DNA of 64,000 nucleotides from positions 40,939 through 104,938 of the forward strand of contig JAXHUH010000073.1 of NCBI GenBank assembly GCA_034211175.1, read 5' to 3'. The translations under genes and the position numbers were made by a program. The stretch is from JAXHUH01 sp034211175 (lineage in GTDB: Bacteria > Actinomycetota > Acidimicrobiia > Acidimicrobiales > CAIXPF01). Numbering within the stretch: the stretch's first letter is position 1; each line of letters begins with the position of its first letter. Below are positions 31,932 to 39,451 of the stretch, piece after piece. Below the pieces are notes generated by a model that was not told where the DNA came from, made no database searches, and saw only the letters and a program-made list of their open reading frames with translations.

Positions 31932-31947
31932 GCGGCCCGGGGGCCGC
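31932..31947 (+). terminator. Compact hairpin after the Nfu-N-like gene
   Basis: GCGGCCC-GG-GGGCCGC, 7-bp arms, 8 nt past the stop at 31924. Confidence 0.45.
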
Positions 31948-32081
31948 ACGACCGACCTCGTCGAAGCCGCCCTTCGCTCCACGTCTTCTGCTCTGCAGAG
32001 GTGCTGCTGAGGACCTGTGGAGGTCCGCCCTCGTGCCGTTATGTTGGCTCGGGGAGCCACGAACGGATCGTGGGGGGCGCC

Positions 32082-32972
32082 GTGAGCGAGAACGTGCTGA
32101 CGTTACGCGAAGTCGCTGAGGAGCTCGGCGTCCACTACATGACCGCGTACCGGTACGTGCGCCTCGGCGTGATCTCGGCGTACAAGGACGGCGTCAACTG
32201 GCAGATCGAGCGCGCCGACCTCGAGACGTTCCGCTCCGGCGGCCGCACCGCGCTCGCCGACGGCGGCCGTGGCGGCAGTGACCTCGACGGCAGTGACCCC
32301 GTCGGCAGTGACCTCGACGTGTTGCCCGCGGGGCGGGCCCGGGGTCGGACGCCGTGGTCGGAGCGCCTGCAGTCCCGGCTGGAGGACGGCGACCTCGGCG
32401 GCGCCTGGTCGGTCGTGCAGGCGGCGCTGGCCTCGGGCTACGACCCCAACGGCGTCTACCTGGAGCTGCTGGCGCCCGCCCTCGCCCGCATCGGGGAGCG
32501 GTGGCAGCGGGGCGAGCTCGGGGTGGCCGAGGGCCACGTCGCCGCCGGGGTGGCCGTCCGCCTCGTCGGCCAGCTCGGGCCGCGCTTTCGCCGGCGCGGT
32601 CGCAGCCGGGGCCGGGTGGCCATCGGCTGTCCCGCCGGCGAGTGGCACTCGTTGAGCGCGGCGGTGGTGGCCGACGTGCTGCGCGGCTGCAGCTTCGACG
32701 TCGTCGACCTCGGTCCTGACGTGCCGGCCGACGTGTTCGCGTCGGTGGTCGCCGAGCAGCGGTTCAGCTTCGTGGGCCTGAGCTGGTCGACCCCCGGGCT
32801 CGAGGACGCCGTGCGCCGGACGATCACCGCGATCCGCACGCAGGGCGACGTACCGGTGCTCCTCGGCGGGGGCGCCTCGTCGGAGGACTCGGCGCGCGTC
32901 CTCGGCGCCGATCACCACGCCCGTGACGGCCGCGAGCTGATCTCGCTGGCCGAGCGCCTCTTCTGGCGCTGA
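32082..32972 (+). CDS. Excisionase/MerR-type HTH regulator with a B12-binding domain
   Basis: A 296-residue protein. An N-terminal HTH (about 5-50; LTLREVAEELGVHYMTAYRY and W-Q-I-E-R-A-D-L) is of the BldC/excisionase type. A Gly/Asp linker with a fivefold-residue repeat (GSDLD, GSDPV, GSDLD) leads to a cobalamin-binding helix bundle (IGERWQRGELGVAEGHVAAG, W141 and H152) and a Rossmann B12 domain (AIGCPAGEWHSLSAAVVADV, with H189). It looks like a CarH/LitR-style light or B12 sensor. However, the usual E-H pair of the W-x9-E-H capping motif reads G-H here, and the base-off D-x-H-x-x-G reads E-W-H-S-L-S. GTG 32082 is in frame after a GG-rich stretch; TATGTT at 32040-32045 is a possible -10. Confidence 0.8.
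   Translation: MSENVLTLREVAEELGVHYMTAYRYVRLGVISAYKDGVNWQIERADLETFRSGGRTALADGGRGGSDLDGSDPVGSDLDVLPAGRARGRTPWSERLQSRLEDGDLGGAWSVVQAALASGYDPNGVYLELLAPALARIGERWQRGELGVAEGHVAAGVAVRLVGQLGPRFRRRGRSRGRVAIGCPAGEWHSLSAAVVADVLRGCSFDVVDLGPDVPADVFASVVAEQRFSFVGLSWSTPGLEDAVRRTITAIRTQGDVPVLLGGGASSEDSARVLGADHHARDGRELISLAERLFWR
32274..32318 (+). repeat. Three 15-bp tandem repeats in the linker of the B12 regulator
   Basis: Units GGCAGTGACCTCGAC (32274-32288), GGCAGTGACCCCGTC (32289-32303) and GGCAGTGACCTCGAC (32304-32318) encode GSDLD, GSDPV, GSDLD. Such in-frame repeats can change copy number and vary the linker length. Confidence 0.7.
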
Positions 32973-33035
32973 GACCGCCCGTCGAGGGCGCGTCCGGCGA
33001 GGGCATCGCCCGTTCCCCCGGTCCCCCTATCTGAT

Positions 33036-33057
33036 CGAACACATGTTCGTGTAGGGT
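33036..33057 (+). promoter_or_regulatory. LexA (SOS) box and -10 of imuA-imuB
   Basis: CGAACACATGTTCG (33036-33049) is a perfect palindrome matching the actinobacterial SOS box GAAC-N4-GTTC. TAGGGT (33052-33057) follows as the -10, 6 nt before GTG 33064. LexA bound here would block the promoter directly. Confidence 0.88.
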
Positions 33058-33063
33058 CGGGGT

Positions 33064-33909
33064 GTGGCGGCAGGACGGGTGCAACAGCTGCGCGGCGCCA
33101 GCCGCGGCGACCGGGACGAGCGCTCGGAGCGTGCCGGTCCGGAGCGTGACACCCCGGCGCACCTGCGGGCCTCCGATCCCGAGGCCGCCCTGGCCGAGCT
33201 GCGCCGGGTGCAGGTCGCATCCGCGCCGATCAGCCTCGCCACCGAGCGGACGCTACCGGTGGGGGAGGCGTTCTCGGGGCTGCTGGGCGACGGGCTCCGC
33301 CGGGGGACCGCGGTGGACACCGGCGGCCGGGCGGCGACCTCCCTGGCCCTCGCCCTGGTGGCCGGGGCCTCCGCTGCCGGGTCGTGGGTCGCGGTGGTCG
33401 GGATCGGGTCGCTCGGGCTGGCCGCCGTGGCCGAGCTCGGGGTGCACCCCGAGCGCCTGGCGCTGGTCGACGCCCCGGAGCCGGGCCGGTGGGGGTCGGT
33501 CCTCACCGCGCTCACCGAGGCGTTCGACGTCGTGGTGGCCGGGCCCACCCCGCATCTGCGGCGCCAGCAGGCGGACCGCCTGACCGCCCGGTTGCGGGAA
33601 CGTGGCTCGTCGCTCGTGCGTGTCGGTTGGCCGGCCCGTGGCTGGCCGGGCCGTCCCGAGCTGTCGGTGCGTGGCGTCGACGTGACGTGGACCGGTCTCG
33701 GTGAGGGCCACGGTCATCTGCAGGCCCGGCGGGTCACCGTCGAGGTCACGGGTCGGCGGGGCGCGGACCGTCCCCGCCGGGCCGAGCTGTGGCTGCCCGA
33801 CGGTGACGGCCGGGTGCGCCCCCTCGATGCGGCCGAGCGCTCGGACCGGTCGATCGACACCGGTCGGGGCACCCGACCCGCCCTGGTGCCGCTCGAGCAC
33901 GCGGGCTGA
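33064..33909 (+). CDS. imuA: ImuA-like RecA-fold mutagenesis accessory protein
   Basis: A 281-residue protein of the actinobacterial ImuA-like (RecA-related) group. The core reads LPVGEAFSGLLGDGLRRGTA, GSWVAVVGIGSLGLAAVAEL and ERLALVDAPEPGRWGSVLTA; a Walker-A-like loop is degenerate (D-T-G-G-R-A-A-T-S). These proteins work with ImuB and DnaE2 in error-prone translesion synthesis. SOS control is shown by the perfect LexA box. imuB starts 4 nt downstream. Confidence 0.85.
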   Translation: MAAGRVQQLRGASRGDRDERSERAGPERDTPAHLRASDPEAALAELRRVQVASAPISLATERTLPVGEAFSGLLGDGLRRGTAVDTGGRAATSLALALVAGASAAGSWVAVVGIGSLGLAAVAELGVHPERLALVDAPEPGRWGSVLTALTEAFDVVVAGPTPHLRRQQADRLTARLRERGSSLVRVGWPARGWPGRPELSVRGVDVTWTGLGEGHGHLQARRVTVEVTGRRGADRPRRAELWLPDGDGRVRPLDAAERSDRSIDTGRGTRPALVPLEHAG

Positions 33910-33913
33910 CCCG

Positions 33914-35596
33914 ATGACCGCCACACCACGCCCGAGCGGCGGGGAGCGGGGGACACCGCCGAGCGGCGGGGAGCGGGGGGCACCGCCGAGCGGCGGGGAG
34001 CGGGAGGCACCGCGCCCGGAGCGGGGGGTGCGCACCGCGGTGGTGTGGTGCTCGGAGTGGCCCGTGGTCTCGGTGGGCGCGGCACCGGACGAGCCGGTGG
34101 CCGTGGTCGTGGCGAACCGGGTCGTGTCGGTCACCCCGGCGGCCCGCCGTGAGGGGGTGGCGTACGGGCTCCGCCGACGGGAGGCGCAGGCCCGCTGCCC
34201 CGGCCTGGAGGTCGTCGAGCGCGACGAGGCCGCGGAGGCCCGGCGGTTCGAGCCGGTGGTCGCCGCGGTGGAGGCGTTCACGCCGCTCGTCGAGCTGTCC
34301 CGGCCCGGGGTGTGCGCGTTCGCGACCCGGGGCCCGTCCCGCTACTTCGGCGGCGACGAGCGCCTCGCCGGGCTGGTGGCGGACGCGGTGGCCGAGGTGC
34401 TGGGCACCGCCGGTCGCTGTCGGGTGGGGGTGGCGGACGGCCCGTTCGCCGCGGCGCTCGCCGCCCGCGACCGTCGGGCCCGGCCGACGCTGGTGATTCC
34501 CGGGGGCGGGAGCCCCGAGTACCTCGCCCCGCTGCCGGTGGCCGCACTGGAGCGCCCGGAGCTGACCGGCGTGCTGGTCCGTCTCGGGCTGACGACCCTG
34601 GGCGGGTTCGCGGCGCTCGACGCGGCCGATGTCGTGGCCCGGTTCGGGGCGGAGGGCCGCGACGCCCACCGGTTGGCGTCCGGGCTCGACGAGTGCCCAC
34701 CCGACGCCCGCCGCCCCCGCCCCGACCTGGCGGTCGTGGCCGAGCTCGACCCGCCGCTCGAACGGGTCGAGACCGCGGCGTTCGTGGCCCGCCGCCTGGC
34801 CGACGAGCTGGGCGAGACCCTGTCGTCGCGGGGCCTGGCGTGTGTCCGGGTGGTGATCGAGGCGGAGACCGAGCACGGCGAGACCCGCAGCCGGTTGTGG
34901 CGCCAGGAGGGCACGGTGACGGCCGGGGCCCTGGCCGACCGGGTGCGCTGGCAGCTCGACGGGTGGCTCACCGGCTCACCGGCGGCCCGGCCGAGCGGCG
35001 GGCTCACCCGGTTGGCGCTGGTGCCCGACGAGGTGGTGCCGGCCAAGGGCCGTCAGCTCGGGTTCTGGGGCGGGGAGACCGAGGCGGCCGAGCGGGCGGC
35101 GCGGGCCCTCGCCCGGGTCGAGGCGCTGGTGGGCCCCGAGGCGGTGCGGGTGCCGGAGCGCCGCGGCGGTCGGGCCCCGGCGGAGGCGTACCGGCTGGTG
35201 CCGGTGGGCGCCGTCGACCTCACCACCCGGCGCCCGTCGGGTGGCGACGCCGCCGACCCGGCCGTGGGCGCACCGTGGCCGGGTCGGGTGCCACCCCCGT
35301 CGCCGGCGGTCGTGCCCGCCGACCCGCCCCCGGTCGAGGTGCTCGACGCCTCCGGCGCGGTGGTCGGGGTCAGCGGGCGGGGCGAGCTGACCGCCCCGCC
35401 GGCCCGGCTCGTCCTCCCGGGGGCGGCGCCGGCGGAGATCGCGCGGTGGGCGGGGCCGTGGCCGGCGGACGAGCGCTGGTGGGACCCGACCCGTCACCGC
35501 CGCCGGGCCCGCCTGCAGCTCGTCACCACCGGCGGGGAGGCGTACCTGGTCACCATCGAGGGCGGGCAGTGGCATCTCGAGGGCCGCTACGACTGA
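33914..35596 (+). CDS. imuB: ImuB, inactive Y-family polymerase homologue
   Basis: A 560-residue DinB/UmuC-like protein that bridges DnaE2 and the sliding clamp in mutagenic repair. AVVWCSEWPVVSVGAAPDEP and VVSVTPAARREGVAYGLRRR open the palm region, where catalytic acids are not conserved, as known for ImuB; VEAFTPLVELSRPGVCAFAT and GVADGPFAAALAARDRRARP follow, then a fingers/little-finger region and a Pro-rich C-terminus. The clamp-binding motif is probably KGRQLGFWGG (about 378-387). The N-terminal extension holds three nine-residue repeats (PSGGERGTP, PSGGERGAP, PSGGEREAP). Confidence 0.9.
   Translation: MTATPRPSGGERGTPPSGGERGAPPSGGEREAPRPERGVRTAVVWCSEWPVVSVGAAPDEPVAVVVANRVVSVTPAARREGVAYGLRRREAQARCPGLEVVERDEAAEARRFEPVVAAVEAFTPLVELSRPGVCAFATRGPSRYFGGDERLAGLVADAVAEVLGTAGRCRVGVADGPFAAALAARDRRARPTLVIPGGGSPEYLAPLPVAALERPELTGVLVRLGLTTLGGFAALDAADVVARFGAEGRDAHRLASGLDECPPDARRPRPDLAVVAELDPPLERVETAAFVARRLADELGETLSSRGLACVRVVIEAETEHGETRSRLWRQEGTVTAGALADRVRWQLDGWLTGSPAARPSGGLTRLALVPDEVVPAKGRQLGFWGGETEAAERAARALARVEALVGPEAVRVPERRGGRAPAEAYRLVPVGAVDLTTRRPSGGDAADPAVGAPWPGRVPPPSPAVVPADPPPVEVLDASGAVVGVSGRGELTAPPARLVLPGAAPAEIARWAGPWPADERWWDPTRHRRRARLQLVTTGGEAYLVTIEGGQWHLEGRYD
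33932..34012 (+). repeat. Three 27-bp tandem repeats at the 5' end of imuB
   Basis: Three near-identical 27-bp units (33932-33958, 33959-33985, 33986-34012) encode PSGGER-x-x-P repeats in a disordered N-terminus. The three units differ from one another only in the codons for the two variable residues. In-frame copy-number change would not break the gene. Confidence 0.85.
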
Positions 35597-35951
35597 CGGC
35601 GCGCTCGAGGCCGGGCCGCTCCGGCCGGCGCCGCGCCCGCCGATGCACGGGACACCCGGGTGCCGGAGGCCCCGTCACGGAGTGGGACCAGCGCCCCACA
35701 GACACCGGAAGTGGTCACACGTACCGTGGCGGTTACGAGCCTCTCCGGTTCGTTCCCGGGACGAGCCACCTCGTGGTCCGTCCCGCCATCGGGGTACCGG
35801 CGCCGCCTCGCCACGGCGCCGGTACCGCGACGGCATCCCCGTGCGATCGCCTGATCGCCCGTTGCGCCCGCACGGCACACCACCCGGATGCCGCGGCCGC
35901 TCCGTCGCCGTGTCCCGGCAGCCCGATCGGGGCGCCTACCGTCTGTCGACG
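35597..35951. other. 355-bp intergenic region after imuB
   Basis: No gene is supported: the short open frames on both strands are Pro/Arg-rich shadows. The region holds the perfect hairpin at 35793-35826 and, at its end, the TACCGT -10 (35937-35942) of the next gene. dnaE2, which often follows imuA-imuB, is absent. Confidence 0.6.
35793..35826. terminator. Perfect 13-bp hairpin downstream of imuB
   Basis: GGTACCGGCGCCG (35793-35805) and CGGCGCCGGTACC (35814-35826) with an 8-nt loop. It is about 200 nt past the imuB stop, far for a simple terminator, so a regulatory or small-RNA role is also possible. Confidence 0.5.
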
Positions 35952-37064
35952 ATGCTCTTCGACGACGACCCGATCCTCCGCCGTGCCTTCGAGCTGGCCT
36001 GGGACTCCTTCCGCGCCGGGGATCCGGGTGTCGGGGCCGTCGTCGCCGACGACCGGGGCGAGGTGCTCACCGAGGGGCGGGCGTCGGTCGGGGCGCGTCT
36101 GGCCCACGCCGAGCTGGAGGCGCTGCAACGGTTGCCCGGAGCGCTCGACGGCTCCCGGCTCACGACCACCCTCGAACCGTGCCCGATGTGCCGGGCGGCC
36201 GCGGTGCTGTCCGAGGTGTCGGAGCTGCGCTTCGCCGGCGCGGATGCGCGCTGGGACGGGGTCGAGCTCGTCGTCGAGCACAACGACCACGTTCGCGACC
36301 GCTGGCCGGCCGAGCGGGCGCTCGGGGGTGAGGCCGCGGTGCTCGGCAGCCTGCTGCCGTTGTTCCGCGCCCGTTGGCCCCGGACCGATCACGGCACGAT
36401 CGCCGCCCACCGGCGCGCCGCGCCGGCCCTCGTCGCCCTCAGCGAGGACCCCGAGGTCGTCGCCGTGCTCGACGACGCCGCCGCCATCGACCTCGACGAG
36501 GCCGTCGCCCGTCTCGCGCCCCGGCTCACCGACGCGGTTGCGTTCCGGGTGCCCCGGGTGCGTCACCTCGTGGTCATGGGCCTCATGAGCACGGGCAAGA
36601 CGACGGTGGGGGTGCAAGTCGCCGCGGAGCTCGGGCTGGCGTTCGTCGACAACGACGCCCAGCTGGCCGCCCGCTTCGACGCGACCGCGAAGGAGATCGA
36701 GGCCGCCCACGGCCAGGACGAGCTCCACCGCCGGGAGGCGCTGGCGCTCCTGTCCGCGCTCGAGCGCGACGAGCGGACGGTCATCGCCGCGGCGGGCTGG
36801 GTGATCGAGGACCCGACCGTCCGCGACGCGCTCACCAACCACGACGTGGTGTGGCTCGACGCCACCCCCGCGGAGCTGGCGGCCCGCATCGACGAGGGCG
36901 AGCACCGGCCCCGTCGGGGCCGGTCGCCGCTGGAGATGCTGCGCGACCAGCACGACCGCCGCGCCCCGTGGTTCCGCCGCGCGGCGTCGCTGCGGGTCGA
37001 CACCGGCGCGTCGTCCTCGCCGGCGGAGGACGTGACCCGCGTCGTCGGCTGGGCCCGCGGCTGA
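35952..37064 (+). CDS. Fusion of a cytidine-deaminase-like domain and a shikimate-kinase-like domain
   Basis: A 370-residue two-domain protein. Residues about 1-150 are a cytidine/deoxycytidylate deaminase fold with the zinc site H52-A-E54 and E-P-C77-P-M-C80; it should deaminate a base or nucleotide. Residues about 204-370 are a small P-loop kinase of the shikimate/gluconate-kinase type: VVMGLMSTGKTTVGVQVAAE (P-loop from 210), LGLAFVDNDAQLAARFDATA and RTVIAAAGWVIEDPTVRDAL, ending with the R-R-G-R-S-P-L-E-M-L lid. I do not know this fusion. It could be a nucleoside salvage enzyme that deaminates and phosphorylates. ATG 35952 follows TACCGT by 9 nt. Confidence 0.82.
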   Translation: MLFDDDPILRRAFELAWDSFRAGDPGVGAVVADDRGEVLTEGRASVGARLAHAELEALQRLPGALDGSRLTTTLEPCPMCRAAAVLSEVSELRFAGADARWDGVELVVEHNDHVRDRWPAERALGGEAAVLGSLLPLFRARWPRTDHGTIAAHRRAAPALVALSEDPEVVAVLDDAAAIDLDEAVARLAPRLTDAVAFRVPRVRHLVVMGLMSTGKTTVGVQVAAELGLAFVDNDAQLAARFDATAKEIEAAHGQDELHRREALALLSALERDERTVIAAAGWVIEDPTVRDALTNHDVVWLDATPAELAARIDEGEHRPRRGRSPLEMLRDQHDRRAPWFRRAASLRVDTGASSSPAEDVTRVVGWARG

Positions 37065-37079
37065 GCTCGTACCCACGGC

Positions 37080-37099
37080 GCCCGGTCCCGGTACCGGGC
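37080..37099. terminator. Bidirectional hairpin between convergent genes
   Basis: GCCCGGT (37080-37086) and ACCGGGC (37093-37099), 6-nt loop, between genes ending at 37064 and 37107. Confidence 0.55.
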
Positions 37100-37106
37100 G
37101 GCCCGT

Positions 37107-38291
37107 TCAGAAGAAGATCTGGGCGGTCGGGCGGGTGGCGAACGCGGCCCTGGTGCGGACGAGCTGGTCGTCGTCGACACCCCGCAGCCGTCCGGCGGCG
37201 GCCAGGTCCTGTGGGTCGACCGCGCCGGCGTAGATGGCGGCGAGATCGCTGACCGACACGGCGATGGCGCCGGTGCCGCCCTCCTCGCAGCTCGCCTTGC
37301 CGTCCTCGACCCGCAGCACGAACCGGCCGTGGTTGGCGTCGAGGACCGGGTCGGTGACGTCGAGGTGCAGCTCCAGGTCGGTGCCCGGCGGCCAGCCCCG
37401 GGCCGTCATCGCCCCGGCGACGTCGACGAGGCGCACCATGTACGGCCACGAGTCGTCGACCTTCACCCGTTGGACGTGGTCGAGGTGGACGGCGAGCAGG
37501 TGGGCCGGGGTGCGGGTGATGGCGTTGCCGCCGAGGGTGCCGTTGCCGCCGAGCATCGCCAGCGCGTCGGCGATCGCGTCGCCGTCGACCCCGCCGAGGA
37601 GGTCGACCTCGAGGTCGTAGCCGTGAGCGGAGCTCGCCGGCGTGGCGTAGTGGTAGCCGAGCGCGGCGACCGGTTCGCCGTCACGCCGGCCGAGCCACCA
37701 CCAGCCCTTCGGATCCCGTTTGGCGTCCATGTGCCGGAACCACGACCACCAGCGGTCGTCGGGCAGGATCCAGCCGTCGCGGCCCGCGGCGGTGCGCTCG
37801 AAGATCGCGCGCACGGCCGGGTCGTCGCAGCCCGCCGGGTCCCACGTGATGCCCCGGTCGGCCGCGGCCGGCAGCGCCGTCACCGGCACGGCGAGTCGCT
37901 GCGACCAGCCGCCGGTCTCGTAGCCGACGCTGCGGTACAGCGCCGAGGTCGTGGGGTACAGGCTGGAGACGACCTCGCCGCGGGCGACCATGCGGTGCAG
38001 GGCCTCGGTCAGCATCGCCCGGGCGGCGCCCAGACCGCGCCGGTCGGGGGCGACGGTGACGCCCGAGACGCCGCCGCAGCGGACGGGGCGACCACCGAAG
38101 TTCTGCTCGAACGGCAACGTGATCACCGTGCCGACGGGCCGGTCGCCGTCGTAGGCCGCGACCTCCCGGCCCGGCGCCAGTCGGGGCGCCTCGGGATCGA
38201 AGGCTCGGCGGGCGCCGAACGCCAGCCGGCGCAGCTCGAAGGCGGCCTCGGCGTCACCGTCGCGCAGGGACTCGATGCTCAGCTCGGTCAC
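37107..38291 (-). CDS. Eis-like GNAT acetyltransferase
   Basis: A 394-residue protein with the three-part Eis plan: an N-terminal GNAT domain (FELRRLAFGARRAFDPEAPR, GVSGVTVAPDRRGLGAARAM with the acetyl-CoA loop R-R-G-L-G-A-A), a second GNAT-like domain, and a C-terminal sterol-carrier-like domain (DLELHLDVTDPVLDANHGRF). It ends in Phe (TAQIFF), as Eis proteins do, where the terminal carboxylate helps catalysis. Eis enzymes acetylate amines such as aminoglycosides; the natural substrate is unknown. GTG 38291 follows TAGGGT (plus 38298-38303) by 6 nt. Confidence 0.88.
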   Translation of the reverse strand: MTELSIESLRDGDAEAAFELRRLAFGARRAFDPEAPRLAPGREVAAYDGDRPVGTVITLPFEQNFGGRPVRCGGVSGVTVAPDRRGLGAARAMLTEALHRMVARGEVVSSLYPTTSALYRSVGYETGGWSQRLAVPVTALPAAADRGITWDPAGCDDPAVRAIFERTAAGRDGWILPDDRWWSWFRHMDAKRDPKGWWWLGRRDGEPVAALGYHYATPASSAHGYDLEVDLLGGVDGDAIADALAMLGGNGTLGGNAITRTPAHLLAVHLDHVQRVKVDDSWPYMVRLVDVAGAMTARGWPPGTDLELHLDVTDPVLDANHGRFVLRVEDGKASCEEGGTGAIAVSVSDLAAIYAGAVDPQDLAAAGRLRGVDDDQLVRTRAAFATRPTAQIFF

Positions 38292-38373
38292 GGGGGGACC
38301 CTATGGCCGGTGACGAACACGGTCCCAGCGGTTTCGGCGCCGGCCGACCGGTCGTTGCCGCGGCGTCTAGGGC

Positions 38374-39225
38374 CTAGGGGAGCGGGGGTTGTGGGGTCGG
38401 GTCGCGGTCGACGGTGCCGCCCGAGGCGATGAAGTCCTCGTGGCCGGTGACCTCCATGTACACCGTGGCCTTGCCGCAGTGCTCGTCGACCCCGAAGCTG
38501 ACGACGCCGAGCTGGTACCAGATGTCGTCGTCGCGGTCGTGGACGACGAGCGGGCCGCCGCTGTCGCCGTAGCAGGAGTCGTGGCCGTCGGGGTGGTCGG
38601 CGCAGACGATGGCCTCGTCGACGAGGACGACGTCGTGGCGGGCCAGCTCGGCCGCGTAGCGGATGCGGCACTGGGCGTCGCCGAGGATGTACTGGTCGGT
38701 CTCGAGCAGCTCGCTCGGCAGCTCGATGTCGTCGTCGGAGGTGACGCCCCACCCGGCGACGACCGCCGGTGAGCCGGCGTCGATCAGCTCGGCCTGGGCG
38801 TCCGCGTCGGCCATGGCGATCGGGCGGGTGTCGCCGTTGCGCTCGAGTGGACGGGTCAGGCGCAGGATCGCCAGGTCGTAGGCGACGAGGTGGTCGCGGT
38901 AGCCCTCGTGGATCCGGACGTCGGCGACAGCCCGGACCTGGGCGGCGGGGTCGCCGAAGCGGGTCGAGCCGGCCCGCACGACGAGCGCGCCGGTCGGCAT
39001 CGACGCCACGCAGTGGGCGGCGGTGAGGATCAGGTCGTCGTCGATCACCGACCCGCCGCACAGCGGGTCGCCGTAGTAGGTGACGGCGACCAGCCACGGG
39101 TGGCTGCCCCGCTCGGCGGGGGTGCCGCCGACGATGGCGCCGGCGGGCCCCGAGAGCGCGACGGCGAGGGCGGCCAGCACCAGGCCGGCCGCCGCGACGA
39201 TCAGTCGACGCTTCGATGTGGACAC
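38374..39225 (-). CDS. Secreted trypsin-like serine protease (first copy)
   Basis: A 283-residue S1 protease precursor. Residues 1-30 are a signal peptide (KRRLIVAAAGLVLAALAVAL), and IVGGTPAERGSHPWLVAVTY starts the mature enzyme. The triad is visible as TAAHC, VAYDLAILRL and CYGDSGGPLV; D-S-C-Y-G-D-S puts Asp at the base of the S1 pocket, giving trypsin-like cleavage after Arg/Lys. GTG 39225 has GGGAG 6 nt upstream and fits the signal peptide. It is closely related to the protease at 46620-47819 and divergent from hen1. Confidence 0.92.
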   Translation of the reverse strand: MSTSKRRLIVAAAGLVLAALAVALSGPAGAIVGGTPAERGSHPWLVAVTYYGDPLCGGSVIDDDLILTAAHCVASMPTGALVVRAGSTRFGDPAAQVRAVADVRIHEGYRDHLVAYDLAILRLTRPLERNGDTRPIAMADADAQAELIDAGSPAVVAGWGVTSDDDIELPSELLETDQYILGDAQCRIRYAAELARHDVVLVDEAIVCADHPDGHDSCYGDSGGPLVVHDRDDDIWYQLGVVSFGVDEHCGKATVYMEVTGHEDFIASGGTVDRDPTPQPPLP

Positions 39226-39451
39226 GTGCACTCCCGGCTCCGCTCGGGCGGACTCCACCAGAGAAGACCACGCGGAGCGTCCAGTGATTCACCCAATTCG
39301 GTCACTCTTGTCACATCGCGGTGACCGAACACCGGACTCGGCCCCGAATCGGGGTGACGGGCGGGCCGCGGATCGCCATCCTGGGAGGCCCCCGGTCGTC
39401 GGCCCGGCGTCGCGGCGGGGATCGATCGACGCTCCCGTCGAAGGCGAGCCC

